Source of the DNA: Acholeplasmatales bacterium
GTDB lineage: Bacteria; Bacillota_I; Bacilli_A; Acholeplasmatales; Anaeroplasmataceae
Direction of reading: 5' to 3'
Assembly (NCBI GenBank): GCA_017454375.1
Contig: JAFTDB010000010.1
Coordinates: forward strand, 36,992-100,991
Length of the DNA stretch: 64,000 bases
Shown here: positions 1-15,900 of the stretch, piece after piece
Layout: each line of letters opens with the position of its first letter
Numbering within the stretch: position 1 is the stretch's first letter
Position numbers and translations under genes: made by a program
Notes under the pieces: model-generated
Database searches by the model: none
What the model saw: only the letters and a program-made list of their open reading frames with translations
What the model was told of the DNA's origin: nothing

Positions 1-1
1 T

Positions 2-3000
2 TCTTACACATTCTATATTCCATATAAGCTAGTTAAGATAACTATTTCTAACAACTTATCAGAAGATACTATTGGTGATTATGCATTCTACAATGTATCT
101 AATATCCAAACTGTAGATTACAGTACTATTAAATACATTCTTGCTCATGCATTTGAAAATAGTAGTATTACTAATATCAACCATGCTGGTATGGCTAATG
201 ACCCATTAACATATAATGGAACAATTAATTATCAATCATCAATTAATCTAGATACTACAGATCTAGTTACACTTGGTGATTATGCATTCTATAACTGTGA
301 TAATATCCAAACATTAATTCTTCCAGATACATTAGTTGATTCTTCAAATACTTATGATAATAAGTTCACAACTAATGGTTATGTAGGTAAATATGTATTT
401 GCTCATAACGATGGATTAATTAATCTAGATATTAGATCAGTTATCCTAGGTGAATATATGTTTGAAACAGATACTAACCTAGAATTATTATCAGTACCTG
501 AAAAGGTAACTGCAATTAGAGATTATGCATTCACTAACTGCGATAAGTTATCTGATATAACATTCCATAATAGACTAGTTGGTAAGTGGATGTTCTATGA
601 TTGTGATGGTATCGTTACATTAGATTTAACATCTGATGCTGCTGGTGGTATGGTTGAAATCCGTTATGGTGCAATCGGTAATACTGATAGCCTAGAAACA
701 TTAACTATTCCATTCGTTGGTAGATATAATTATTCTAAGAACAATACAGATTCTAAAGAAACATTATTCGGCTGGATCTTCGGTGAAGAAGAAACATTAG
801 TAAATGCAAATTATACTGATGTTGTTGAAGCTTACAAGGCTACATTAACTTCAACACAAATTACAGCTGAGACAAACGCATCTACATTACTTGAAAATGC
901 ATTAATTTATAATAAATATAATGTATTAGTAGCTGCCCGTACTTCAGAGCTACAAGCAGAAAACAAGACTGCAGAAGAGATAGCTATAATTTTGGCAGCT
1001 GAAGATGCAGATATTAGATTACAAGCTAGAGCTCAAGGTAAGGCTCAAAAGGATAGCATTGCTATAAGTGGATTAACACTTGTTAAGCAAAAATATCGTG
1101 ATTCATTGAATAATGATGGTAATTTAGATGATTATATTAGCTACTATATTCCATCTACATTAAGAACTGTATCAATCGCTACTGGTGAACATACAATCGG
1201 CTTTGGTGCATTTATGAATGTAAGTATGGTAGAACAAATAAATCTTCCATCTGATTTATTAGTAATTAAGGATCGTGCATTCGAAGGTTGTACAAGCTTA
1301 AAGAATATTACTATCCCTGCAACAGTTACAACTCTTGGCGCATATGCATTCAATAATGATGTTAACCTAGAAACTGTTACATTCGCTGCAACTGAGAACA
1401 ATGCATTAATTACAGCAATCAATGATGGTACATTTAGAAATTGTTACAAGCTACATGGTATATTATTACCTAAGACTGTTGGCTCAATTGGTGTAGCTGC
1501 ATTTGAAAATAATAATTCAGTATCAATTATCGTATCTAATAAGGGCGACTACATTAGTATGGCTGCCAAACTTGATAATGAATATTCAATTGTACTTCCT
1601 GAGTCATTAAGAACAATCGGTGATTATGCATTCTTCCATGAAGCAGGTAATGGTACAACAATTCTAAATAGAATCCTAATTTGTGATAATATTGAAACTA
1701 TTGGATATGCTGCATTCGGTGGTCTTGAAGCATTAACTAAGCTTTATATTCCATTCGTTGGACATAAGGCTTATCCAACAACTGCTACAATTACATCACA
1801 AGATAAGTTTGAAGCATTATTCGGTTATGTATTTGGTCATATCGAAAATGCTAATATGAGTAGAATTGAACAAGGCTTCGTTGGAGCATCTAATATTGAT
1901 GTATTAGATATAGTTGATGATCAATCTAGAGTAAGAGGCACAACTACATTAACTCCAACAGCTTATGATACACTTGTTAATAGCACACCTAAGACAGAAT
2001 ATAGATATGAATTCTATGTTCCAACTAGATTAACAGATTTAACATTTACAAATGCCTTAACAATTGGCGAAGGTGCACTTGAAAATGCGACTATGATTGT
2101 TAGATTAACAACAAAATCTACAACTAAGGTATTAACAAGAGCGTTATACAATGCAACTGGCATTGAAGAGTTCAATAAACAACAAAACGCTGGTGTAGTA
2201 TACTTATTCAATACTGAATTAATTACTGGTGCTGGTGATGAAGCATTCAAGAATATTGGTTCAGCATCTACAGGTGCAGGTATGAACCTATACGTTAGTA
2301 GAAGATTAGGTCAAACATTAGATGACCTAGGTACTAACGTCTTTGAAGCTGCAAATATCACATCAATTAAATTTGATAATACAGCAAATACAACTGAAGG
2401 TGTTAAGTCACTTGGTGATTACATGTTTGCTAACTGTACTAAGTTAACTACTCTAGTAATTCCTAAGTCTATAACTAACCTTGGCAAGTTCGTATTTGCA
2501 TATTGTACAGGACTTGGCTCATTAACTAAGGATCACTTAAATGTTGATGATTATGATGCATCTGATGTTTATGATACTGAGGGTCATGTTATTGAAACTG
2601 TAAGATATCTAAAGAAAGAAAAGTATGGTCAACCTCTTGCTGATTGGTCAATTACATTTGAAAATGAAACAATTGGTAAGGAAATGTTTAGAGGCTGTAC
2701 AGGCTTAACATACTTATGGATTCCTGATAATATCAACTCAATTGGTGAAGGTGCATTTGATGCATGTATCAACCTAGAAGGTATTAAGATTCCATTTATC
2801 GGCGAAAAGGATATCAACGTAGTTATCAATCCAACTACTAATAAGGAATATATCGATCCTAACTCATTTGGTAAGAATACATTATTTGGTTGGATCTTCG
2901 GTGATGAAAATGCCTTTGCTGGTGATTTAGAAACAACAATTGATGAAGGCGAATATTTAGTAGAACAATACTATGCATTCACAAATAACATCAATGAAAT

Positions 3001-6000
3001 GACTCAAGAAAAGGATGTAATTCCTGCCCTTCCTGAGGATAAGTCATATTACCAGTTCTATATTCCACAAAAGCTAGTGAGCGTAATTATCTCTAATACA
3101 TCTGGTACAAAGGTAATTGCTCCAGGCTCATTTATGAATACTTCAAGAATCAGAAATATCCAAATTTCTGATGCAACTAAGTACATTGGTATGTTCGCAT
3201 TCTATCAATGTGGATTCCAAGGAATTACATTGTCAGATAAGATTACATATATCGGAGCAGGTGCGTTCCAAGAATCAGACATTATTGAAATCGTAATTTC
3301 TAATAGTGTTATCGCTCCACTTCAATATTATGGATGTACATATCTACAAAAGATCACTGTAGCATCTCCAGTTGTTGAAATTGGTTATGGCGCATTCGGT
3401 CTATGTACTAACTTAACAGAAATCGTATTACCATTCGTAGGTAAGAGCTTCAATGATGGTATTAACTTCGATGAAGAAGGTAATTTACTATCTACATTTG
3501 ATGAAAATGGAAATATCTTAACTAATAAGAAGGAATTATCTGGAGATGAAAAGCTATTCGGTTATATCTTCGGTTCTATTAAGCCATCAGGTGAAGAAGA
3601 ATTAGATGCAGTATCTGAAACTAAGCAAAGATATTTAGATGCTGAAGGCGTTGAAAAGATTGCTACATACTATATTCCTAAGTCATTAAAGAAGGTTACA
3701 ATAACTAACGATACTCAAATCTCTTATGGTGCATTCTCAGGATGTACAGAGATTGAGTGTGTAATCCTTCCAGAATATAGATATATAGCTAATGATGCTA
3801 TTCCAGTAAGAGTATTTGATACAATTGCTCCATATGCATTCTATGGATGTAGTAGCTTAATTGGTGCTCATTACTATAATAGCCATTACACTAGAGAAAA
3901 TGCTAAGCAATATATTAGCCAGGATGACTTCGATACATATGAATTTAGTATCAGAGTTGGTACACCAGTTCCTCACTATACACATAACGGTACTCCAAGT
4001 GATGCAATACTTGGTGCTGGCGTAATTAAAAATGTTAATGCTGAACTTCAAGATACAAATATTGTAGATGAATACTTTGTAATTCCTAAGTTCGTTAATA
4101 ACCTAGGTGCATATGCATTCTCAGGCTGTACATCATTAACTAAGGTTAAATATATGGGTACTAATACTGGTACTTCAAATGTTGGTAACAGTGACGTAAG
4201 ATTATCTATCTCTGGTCAACAATATATTTATCAAAAGCATGATGGTAATAATGGTATTACATATGAATTCAACTCAGCATTAGAGCACGTAACACATGCA
4301 AATCAAGTATTCACAACTATTGATGATTACACATTTGCAAATTGTACAAGCTTAAGATCAATTGAGTGGGCACAAGATCCTAATGATGCAACATTCACTC
4401 AATCTAATGATATGCTACGTTTCGCTAAGTGGATTAATCAAATTAATTCTCATGCATTCTATGGATGTAGTGCAATTACAACAATCTATTTAGATGATTC
4501 ATTAACAAATGGTAGTCTAGCAAATAATGCACCTCACTTTGGTCAATATGCATTTGCTGATACAGGTGTAACAACAGTTACATTTGAAAGTGGTATTCAA
4601 GAAATTGGCGACCATATGTTCAGATATTCTAATAGTCTACAAAATGTTGAAATTCCAGCATCTATTGGAGCTAACATTGGTGATTATGCATTCGCAGATT
4701 CTTCATCATTAACTAACTTCAAGGTTTATGGTTCAACAATTGGTCAATACATGTTCTTCAATACAGCAATTGCTGAGTTCGATGAAGACAATTATGTACT
4801 TGCCTCATTAACTACAATTGGATATGCAGCATTTGGTGGATGTAACGATTTAACTACAATGCTTATCCCATTCAGTGGTAAGAATGCTCAAAATTCAACT
4901 ACAGGAACATTTGAGACATTATTCGGATATATCTTCGGTCATATTGAAACTGCAAATTCTATCCCTGTATATCAAAAGCATACAAATAACCCAACATCAG
5001 TAGAAGTAACAGCTTGGACTGATGCTTCAATCCGTGGAACATATACATATACTCCAGATGATAATGGATATTATAAGTTCTATATTCCAGGCAACCTAAA
5101 GAACATTATTGTTACAACAGCAACTTATATTCCATATGGTGCATTTATGAATACTCCATTCGAGAAGATAAGACTTAATAATGTTAAGTATATCGGCGAT
5201 TATGCATTCTACGATATGGATCATTTAACAACATTTGATAAGAACAGTGCTAAGGACTTCTCATCTACTTCAAATAGTATGATTGACTTAACTGGTATTG
5301 AATCAGTTGGTAATTATGCATTTGCTCAAAATGATGGTATTGAAAATGTTAGAACATCTAGCTCATTAACAACTATTGGTTCATATGTATTTGCATACAA
5401 TAGTGCAATTGAGAGTATCGTTTTAGGTAACTCAGTACTTGGTGCTCATATGTTTGATCACTCAGCTAGTCTAGAACATATCTCTATTCCAGCTGCAGTA
5501 ACAACAGTAAGAACACATGCCTTCGCAAATTCACCTAAGCTATATGATTTAACTCTATATAACACAACAATTGGTGAATACATGTTCTTCAATGACACTA
5601 AGCTAGGCTTGAATGCAAATGGTCAAACTCAAGAACTAATCATTGCATCTTCAATTTCAACAATTGGTTATGCAGCATTTGGTGGATGTTATGAGTTAAC
5701 TCAATTAAGAATTCCATTCGTTGGTAAGTCTAGATATACTGATGGCTGCGATAAGTTCGAACATCTATTTGGTTATATCTTCGGTCATATCGAAAATGAT
5801 AAGATGATGGAAATAGTTCAAGATTATGAAGGTAGTACAGCTAAGACTGTTAACCTTGATGAGAATTCAACTACTACATTATCTAGTCCATATCATTTCT
5901 ATGTACCTGAGAAATTAAGAAGAGTCGTTATATTCGATGACTACACAATTTCTGAGAGTGCATTTATGAATATGACTAAGCTATCAGAGGCTATCCTTCC

Positions 6001-9000
6001 ATCTCAAATTACTGATATTCAACAAACAGCATTTGATGGATGTAGCGCATTAACATCTATTACAATTCCTGCCGGTGTTAAGACTATTGGTAAGTATGCA
6101 TTTAGAGATAATATTAAGCTTGCTAGAGTAGATTATCTAGGTTCATTAATTACTAGATTAGAAGAAGGCACATTCTATAACTGCGTTGAATTAACTACTG
6201 CAGAAATTCAAAGAAACGTAACAGTATTAGGACCAAAAGTCTTCTATAACAATAAGTCTGTAACAACAATTACAGTTCATGAGAATGTAACAAGCATTGG
6301 TGAGGGTGCATTTGGTGGTATTCCTAACCTTCAATCTATTACAATTCCATTCGTTGGTGCACATCAATATACAACATTCAGTGATGAAACAGTATTTGGT
6401 TATCTATTTGGTGAAGGTCAAGAAGATACTTACACTGCATACACTGGTGATAACAAGTATAGTGAATACACTCGTACTGAAATGACTATCAATGATAATG
6501 GTCAAACAAAGACATACTTCATTCCTAAGTCATTAAAGAGTGTAACTGTAACTAACGCAGAAGCAATTGGCGATTATGCATTCGATAACTGTGGTGAAAT
6601 AACTACAATTAATTTAACAAACGTTAATAACAAGCTAGAATCAATCAAGAAGTATGCATTCAACAAGGTAGTTAAGCTACAAAGCATTACTATCCCTAAG
6701 ACTGTAACAACATTAGAGAAGTATGCATTCAATGCAGATACATCTTTAGGAACTGTTACATTCGAAAATGGTATTAATTTAGCAACTATTTCTGAAGGCG
6801 CATTCTATGATTGTACAAGCTTAAGCAGAATAATTGCTGATGGCATAACTGATGAAACTATCAATACTATTCCATCATCTGTTAAGACAGTTGGTAAGGA
6901 AGCATTCTATAATACTAAGACAATTAAGAGTATCATTATCCCAACAAGTGTAACTACAATTAATGAAGGTGCATTTGGTGGTATGGAATCTCTAATTGAA
7001 ATCTCATTACCATTCGTTGGTAAGCAAAGAACTGCTACCCTAGCTAACAATGAAACAGAAACAACTACATTTGGTTATGTATTTGGTCAATTAAAGAATA
7101 CATTAGATACATCTAAGTTCTATAATGCTACTCAAGGTACTTATGAAGCATATCTTCCTAATTCTTTAGTAAGTGTTATGATTACAGATGATAGTGCAAT
7201 TAGAGCTAACGCATTTGAAAATGTATCTAAGGTTAAATATTTATCATTACCTCAAGAAGGTTATAACTCAGTTGTTGGTCAAAGAGTTCCATTCGCATTA
7301 ATTGGTTCACATGCATTTGAAAACATGTATCAATTAGTAAGAAAAGAATTACAAGCAGCTGATAAGACTGTTGGTACTTATACATTAAAGATTGCAAGCA
7401 GTATGATACTTCCTTCAACTACAACAACTATTGAAGAATATGCATTCAATATGGAAGAAGTAAGCACTACTACAACATCACCTAATAATCCTAAGTTAAC
7501 TAACATGTTCATTCCTAAGAGTGTAACAACAATTGGTAGATATGCATTTAGAAATGAAATTGAAATGACTACATTTGAATTTGAAAATGAAATCATTTTA
7601 GCTACAATTCCTGAAGGCTTATTCTACAACTGTTATAAGTTATCTAAGATTAAAGCAAATAATGATGATGTCTATAATGGTGTACCTAACACTACAACAA
7701 CTATCAGTACAAAGGCATTCTATAACTGCTATGTACTTGATAATGTTAAGATTTTAGAAAATGTTTTAACAATTAAGTCTCAAGCATTCGCTGGTGATAA
7801 GTCATTAACTAATATTATCCTTCCATTCGTAGGAGAATATAGAGTTGCTACTAACGCTACAGATACAACTACATTTGGTTATATCTTCTCACCTGTAAGC
7901 AATGATGATACTAATGATGAACATAACACATCTGACTTTATTAAAGTTAGACAAAATGAAAATAGATATTATATCCCTGCAGGACTTGTTGATGTAACAA
8001 TTACTGATGATACTAAGATTAAGTCATATGCGTTTGCATCAATGACTAACCTATTGTATGTTACATTACCAGATGGCAGAGGTAACGTTGACTTCACAGA
8101 GATTATGTCTCATGCATTTGAAAATACTGATTCATTAATCCGCGTTGATAACACAACTACAGTATTAACAAGAGGAACTGATGATCCAGTAACTAATGCT
8201 AATAAGCGTAATATCTATTTACCAGCTACAACTACAACAATTGGTGCGAATGCATTTGAAAATTCTAATTCAATTGTTAATATCATATTACCTGATTCAA
8301 TCACTACTTTAGGTGTTAAGGCATTTGCTGAAATGGATAAAGTGGTAACTGCTAAATTTGAAGGTAATAATATTACAGTAATCCCAGAAGGTCTATTCTA
8401 TAATGACACTAAGTTGACTACTGTTTATACAACTGCCCAAAATACAGTAGAAGTTGTATCACTTCCTGAATCTGTAACAACAATTGGTAAGAATGTATTC
8501 TTCAATAACGTATTAATCACAGTTGTTAATTTAGGTATCAACTCAGTTCAAACAACTAACCTAGTATCTATCGGTGAAGGCTTCATAGCTGGTACTAGAG
8601 ATCTACAAACTCTAATCGTTCCATTCATTGGTGAAGCTAGAACAGAAGATAGATGCAGTGCTACAAATGGCTATAATGATTCTAAGTCTACATTATTCGG
8701 TCATTTCTTCGGATTTGATAATACTGGCTTAGCTAATACATTAGTTGCAGTAGATCAATGGTTTAGCCATTATAATGATCTAGAAAATAGAGCAGATTAT
8801 AAGGTAACTACATATCTACCTGCTAACCTAGCTACAGTTAAGGTATTAGATGCTAAGGTAATCCACTATGGTACATTCATGAATGTTTCTATGGTTGAAA
8901 ACTATCTATTACCATCTAACATTGAAGCAATTGAAGATTATGTATTCTTCAACACAGGTCATACAGCAACTGGTAGCCTAAATGGTGCAGTTGTAAAGAA

Positions 9001-12000
9001 TATTAAGATTAAGACAAATGATAATTATCAATCATTAACATATATTGGTAAATTCGCATTTGCTCATTCAACAATTACATCATTCAATAAAGAAGAACTT
9101 AACAATAATAGTGAGGTTGTACTTGTAAATGAAATCAATATTCCACAAAATGTAACAACATTAGAGGATTATTCATTCTTCAACTTGACTTCAGCAACTA
9201 AGGTTACTATTCCTGCAACAGTAACTGAGGTAGGTTCATATATCTTCGCAGATAGCCCTAATATCTCAACTATTGATATTAAGAATAGTAAGATTGGTAG
9301 ACATATGTTCGATAACATCGGTGAGCTAGTATCTGTAACTATTCCAGCTACAGTAACTGTTGTTGGTGCATATGCATTCGCTAATAATGCTAAGTTAACT
9401 ACAATCACTATTAACAATAGAGTAATCGGTGATTACATGTTCTACAATTGTCAAAAGCTATCTGGCTTCAATGCCCAAGATGTTGACTCAATTGGTGAAG
9501 GTGCAATAGCTATGTGCTATGGTATCAGTGAAATCTCTATTCCATTCGTTGGTAGAAGCTTCTATGATCAAGTAACTGATAAGAAGGAAGCTGTACTTGG
9601 CTATATCTTCGGTACATATGCTAACACTGTATTACCTGAAGGTGCAGCTACTGCAGTTTATACTTGGGGTGTTGGTTACGATGGTGATAAGAAGACTATC
9701 ACTGTAGCTGATGCCAATGCTAAGGCAACTGTTACTCGTCAACAATATGGCAGCAATAATAGTAATGTAGTAGAATATCTAATTCCTGATTCATTAAAGG
9801 TTGTTCATGTAACTAATGATAGAGTAATCGGTACAGGTGCATTTGATAATTGTTCTAACTTAACAACTATCACATTACCTGATGGAACTCTTGGTAATTC
9901 ACTAGAAATAATCTATGCTTATGCATTCAGAGGCTGTAGCAAGCTTACTAGCATGGTTATTCCTGAAACTGTAATTTCAATCGGTAGAGAATCATTCAAG
10001 AACGATGTTGAACTTACTACAGTTGAATTCAAGGGCTCATTAATCAAGACATTTGCTGATGAATTATTCTACAATTGTTATAAGCTAACAACTATTAAGA
10101 ATAGAAACTCTAATACAATTAACCAAGTTGCAATCGACAATAACGTTACAACAATTGGTGAAAAGGTATTCTTCAACAATATCGCTATGAGCAAGCTAAT
10201 TGTTCCTCAAAATGTTGAGACAATTGGTTATGCATTTGTTGGTGGTACATATGCATTATCTGATTTAACTATTCCATTCATTGGAAAGAAGAATTATTCA
10301 GATAATAATGTTGAATATGCTAATGCAATCTTTGGTTACCTATTCGGATACACAACTCAAATTTATGATGAATTCTATGGTGATCCATCTAATCGTGATG
10401 ACAAGCTTAACCTTGTAAGACAATTCTTTGGACCAACTGATTCACTTGGTGCATACGGATATATTCCTAAGACATTAACTACATTAACAATTACAAATGC
10501 TACAAATATCTTCTATGGTGCATTATATGATGTTGATACAATCACAACTGTAACAATCAATAACTCACTAGTTAAGATTGATACTAAGGCATTTGCTAAT
10601 ATGGATGAGTTAGTAACAGTTAAGTATGTAAGCCCAACTCAAACAAAAGACTTACATATCATTGGTGATAGTGCATTTGAAGATGACCATAAGTTACATT
10701 ATTTCAACCAATATAATACAAAGGGTATTAATGATGTTGACTACATGTATGACATTGTTATCCCAGCTCGTTATAATAGCTTTACATTAGGTAGTAATGC
10801 ATTCAGCAACGTTGACGCAGCTCAATCACTATACTTAGCTAAGAACTTCGATAGCGTTGGTATGTATGCATTTGCTAATATGGATAAGCTTGAAAAGGTA
10901 ACTATTAGAAATGAATATATTAGTGATGGTATGTTCAATAACGATCCAGTACTTAACAATGTTGTAGTACCAGAATATGTAACATATGTTGGCTACGGCT
11001 CATTTGGTAAGTGTATTGGATTAACTAACATCACATTACCATTCGTTGGTATTAGAAATTATAGTAACGCTGTTAACCTACAAAGTGGAAAAGAATATGA
11101 CCGCAACTTCGGTGTAATCTTCGGTCAACTTCCAGCTGATGGTACAACAGAAACTAAACAAAGATATAATGCGACTGCAGAGTATAGAAGCTTCTATATT
11201 CCAACAAGCTTAACAACTGTAACAATTACAAATGATACAGCTATTGGCTATGGTGCATTCGAAAACTGTGGTAACATTACATCTATTCAAATTCCAAATA
11301 CAAGAAGAACAGTTATTACTGATGGTATAGGTACTGTAGTATCAGTAACAGCTACTGATGTATTTGACAGCATCAATGATTATGCATTTGCTAATGTATC
11401 TAAGATTACAGATATTATCATTCCTGCAACAACAACTACATTAGGCAAATATGCATTCTATAATGATGTATTATTATCTAATGTTAGATTCTTAGGTAAC
11501 TCAATTGAAAGAATAGAAGAATCTACATTTGAAAATTGTTATAAGCTACAAAAGATTAACAGTACTGAAAACAAGTATTCACTTCCAACTAACATTAAGA
11601 CAATCTCTGCTAAGGCATTCAAGAATGCTGCATCTGATTCATCATTATCAACAATTACACTAATTATCAGTCCTAATACTGAAACAATTGGTGAAGAAGC
11701 ATTCATGAATACTTCTAAGATTACAGCTGTAGACTTCAGTTCAAATAATAAGATTACTACATTTGCACAATCTGTATTTGAAAATTCATCACTTGCTGCA
11801 ATAGATATCTTCGAAAGCATTACAACAATCGCTGATAAGGCATTCAAGAATACTAAGCTAGTAGGCACATTAACAGTTCCTGCAAATGTAACTACAGTTG
11901 GTAGCGAAGTATTCGCTGATATCGAAGAATTAACAGATGTTACATATCTTGCTAATGTATTTGGTACATACATGTTTGAAAATGATATTAATATCACAAC

Positions 12001-12900
12001 TGTTATTTATCCAAATAATAGTTCAATCACAGCCATTCCTCGTGGTTTATTTAAGAATGCTCAAAGCTTAACTGGATTTGTTATCCCATCTGGTGTAACA
12101 AAGATTGAAGGTTATGCATTCTATAATACTAACCAAATGACATTTGAACTTCCTGCTAGTGTAACTAGAATTGAAGAATATGCTTATGCTAATATTTCTA
12201 ACTTCACTGAAATTACACTTCCAGCTACTGTAACTTATTTAGGATACTCAGTATTCAATGGTGATTACAACATCACTGCGATGGTATTGCCATTCATCGG
12301 TACAAATTATGGTGCAACTAATGCTGAATCATTCTTCGCATACATCTTTGGTAGAGATTCATCTGATGATACTACTAAGGCTAGCCTAGATGGCAATAAT
12401 GCATCTGCATATACAACATCAAGTAAGTTCAATTCTCTAAACTCAATCGATGTAGCACAATTTATGAAGCAAAATGGTGAATTAAAGACATTCACAAGAC
12501 CTGCAATTGAATTAAATGCTAAGGGCGAAAGAGTTGAAGGAACTAGAATCAATGCTACATATGATGTATATCGTGTACCTGCTGGTTTAAGAGCTTTAAC
12601 AATCGTAACTGACAATGATGATAGTACTAAGAAGCCAGTTATAACTGCTGGTCAATTATCAGGTATGGTTACATTTGAAGAAATTACTCTTCCTTATAAT
12701 ATATATAAGATAGAAGAATCTGCATTCGATATGCAAAGATTACCAGAAGTATTTGGTAATAATGATGAAACTCAATCTAAACTAATCTATGTAGAAATTC
12801 CTAAGGGACTTGCTATCCTAGAAAGAGGCGTATTCGCTAATATTAACCCAGGATTCTTCCTAATTGCTTACTATTCTCCAGAAGAAATGAAGCCTGCTGG
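2..12900 (+). repeat. LRR_5/BspA-type repeat array built of about 14 larger modules
   Basis: Repeats of roughly 20-25 residues (GAF/YAF-x-N/D-C then I-x-IP) are grouped in larger modules. Each module ends with an IPFVG-type motif, a short charged stretch, an FGYIFG-type motif and a variable insert, then restarts with YYIP-x-x-L. PF[VIS]G coding sites lie near 714, 1754, 2794, 3434, 4870, 5714, 6347, 7012, 7827, 8622, 9542, 10274, 11042 and 12292, so module length varies from about 630 to 1440 bases. The same words recur at DNA level, which points to growth by tandem duplication. Confidence 0.85.
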
Positions 12901-15900
12901 ATATTCATGGGCTGGTAATTATGACGATGATTCTGCTGAAACTAAGATGGGTAGATGGCATACAGTATATCCAGTTTGGAAGGATACTGATGATGATATC
13001 TTCATTTACCAATATAATGGTTACACTAAGACATTCGAAATCACTGGCTATAAGCCAAGATTAGAACAATACTTAGGTAGTACTTCTCATACGGGTATAA
13101 TCATTATTCCTAAGGTTCATGGTGGTGTATTCGTAGCATCAATTGCTGCTGAGGCATTCGCTGATTATAATGGTGAAAACCCAATTCTTGGTATCGATAT
13201 CCCTGAATCAGTAATTCATGTTGGTGATAACATTGTTAATGGTGGAGATGACTTCGTTGCTTATGTAAGAGCTAAATCTACTGACACTGGCTATAATTAT
13301 CAAATAGATTTATCTGGTGGACAAAATCAAACTGTTCAAAATATCGATAATACTGATTACAACTATGTAGGCACTAACGAAGCTAGATGGATGAATAAGG
13401 GTATTATCTACTACGGATATGATATTACTTGGACAGTTTACACTGGACAAACATATCAGGTATTATTATCTGCAATGAATATTTCATTAGATCTAGATAT
13501 GGATGATCCAACAGAAGTTTGGAAGACTCATCATACTGGTGAATATGAAGAAGATGAAGATGGTAACCAAGTAGAAATAGTAGAACAATATAAGGGTGTT
13601 GTCTTAACTTATGATGAAACAACTGGATTATATTCAGCAGAATATCAAGGTATTAAGTTAACTCCAAAGCCTATTATTAAATCAATTGCTAAATCAATTG
13701 GTGGTGCTCCTATCCCAATGTATGATACATCTGATGATTTAGTTAAGGTATTATATGAGGGCAACCTAGACATTCAATATGATGAGAATGGTAATGTTGT
13801 TAGTGGTGGTATGGTTAGAGTATATTCTAATAATGCTTCTACATTCGCATTCAATAAGAGCACAAGCACAGAAGATGACTATATTGAAATTGGATTCCAA
13901 ATCAACCCTACAACTGTAACTATCACAATTAATACTACTCAAGTATTTGCTGAAAATACTTACTGGATTAATACTGAATGGACTAACGTACCATACTTAA
14001 CAGTAGAAGGCTTAAAGAATGACGAGGAAGTATTCAGTGGTGTATTAAGAACTATTAAGCTAGCATATTCTAATACAGAAGATGAAGAAAGATATGGTAC
14101 TAATGGTTCAAGAGTTAAATATGATGAAAATGGCAATATCATGCCATATGAATCTAATGATGTTATCTATTCAAGTGTTCAAAACTACATAGATGGCAGC
14201 GAATTCATTTGGGAAGAACAATGGAAGATTATGCTTGATGACAGAGATATTTCTAAGAACTATCTAGTTAAGCTTAATGCTTCTGTAACTATTACTCCTC
14301 AATCATTAATGGTTGACTGGTCTGATACTCATTCTCCATTTGATAGTAAGGTATTACCTATGGCTACAGTAACAATTCCTGAAAAGGATGTTGATACTCG
14401 TGTTCCATTAACAGTAATCATTAAGAAGTATCGTGTAGCTGAAGGTGAAGATCCATATATCGCAGAATACTTAACAACAAAGAGAAGCGAGATTGATATT
14501 GATACAGTATTAAGCTCAATTGGTTCATACTCTGTAACAGTTGTTACATCTAATAAGAACTATAGATTAAATAATGCAAATCTAATCTACTTACTAGAAA
14601 GAGTTACAATTGATACTCCATCTGTTTCAGGTGCATACCATTACACTGGTAAGCCACAATTAATTTCTACAACTATAGTTCCTAAGTATTCATCAACTAG
14701 TGGTCTTGTAAATCTATACGATTACTATGAGGCTATTAATGGTACATTAACTGATAAACAAATCGAAGACATTACTGATTACATTAAGTCTGCAGATTAT
14801 ACAAGAGAAGGATTCGAAGCTAAATTTGATGAATTCGGTATTAGAATGTTTACAGATAATGAAGTATACTTTGAATCTACAGGACAACATTCAATTTATG
14901 CAATTCTAAGAGATCCACAAAATTATCAATGGCTAGATGTTAGAGATCCATTATTCCGTCTACCAATCTACACATTGAATTTTGAAATCAATAGAATGAA
15001 TGTAACATTGAATATTAATGGTGAAGACCAAACTCCTATCAACCTAACATTCGTTGAAGGTAAACAAACTACAACATCTATCAATTCTAGAATGGTAGAA
15101 GTAGACAAGAGTATCGATATTCCTGTTGTTGCTTCTGGTACATTAAGAGTTAACGCTAATGGTAAGATTGAATTCGATAGTAATGAAATCGAGATTGTAA
15201 ATGGTAAGATTAATGGTGAATTCGTTGAAAAGATTAACGGCGAATATCTATCAGAAAACTACAAGGTTACAGTTAATGGTAAGATTACTGTTAAGTATCC
15301 AAGCTTAAATGTTAGTGTAACACTTAATAAGAAGGGCGAAGGCGATGCATTCGATGTTGTTGAAAAATCAACAGCTGATAATACATTCTATATTGATGGT
15401 ACATTAAATGAAATTGATTATGATGGTGTGGATCATAAGATCGTAATCAATGCTCAACAAACTGCTACAGTAACTTGGGCAACTTCAAAAGACGCTGCAG
15501 TATGGGAGCCAATTTCTACATTGCCTCTATACAAACTTGCAGGTAACTACACAATTTACTATAAGATTCAACAAAATATGTATGATGATTTCATCGGTCA
15601 TATTGAATTAAGAATTAATAAGGTATATTCAACAATCAGTGTTGACTTAGGTGATGCCCTTGTTAAGAACGGTGATGTTTATGCTGTTAATGCTAATGAA
15701 CATAACTGGAGAACATATGATGGCGTAGGTATCAATGGATTAATTCATGTAACAAGCACTGGCTCTGAACTTGATGCTCTTGTTAGATATCATAAGCAAA
15801 ATCAATCTGGCGAATATTTCGAAGCAGTAGATGATGCTGTTGATGTTGGTATTTGGAAGCTTGAAATTTATGTTCCAGGTGATACTAACCACCTAGCTAC

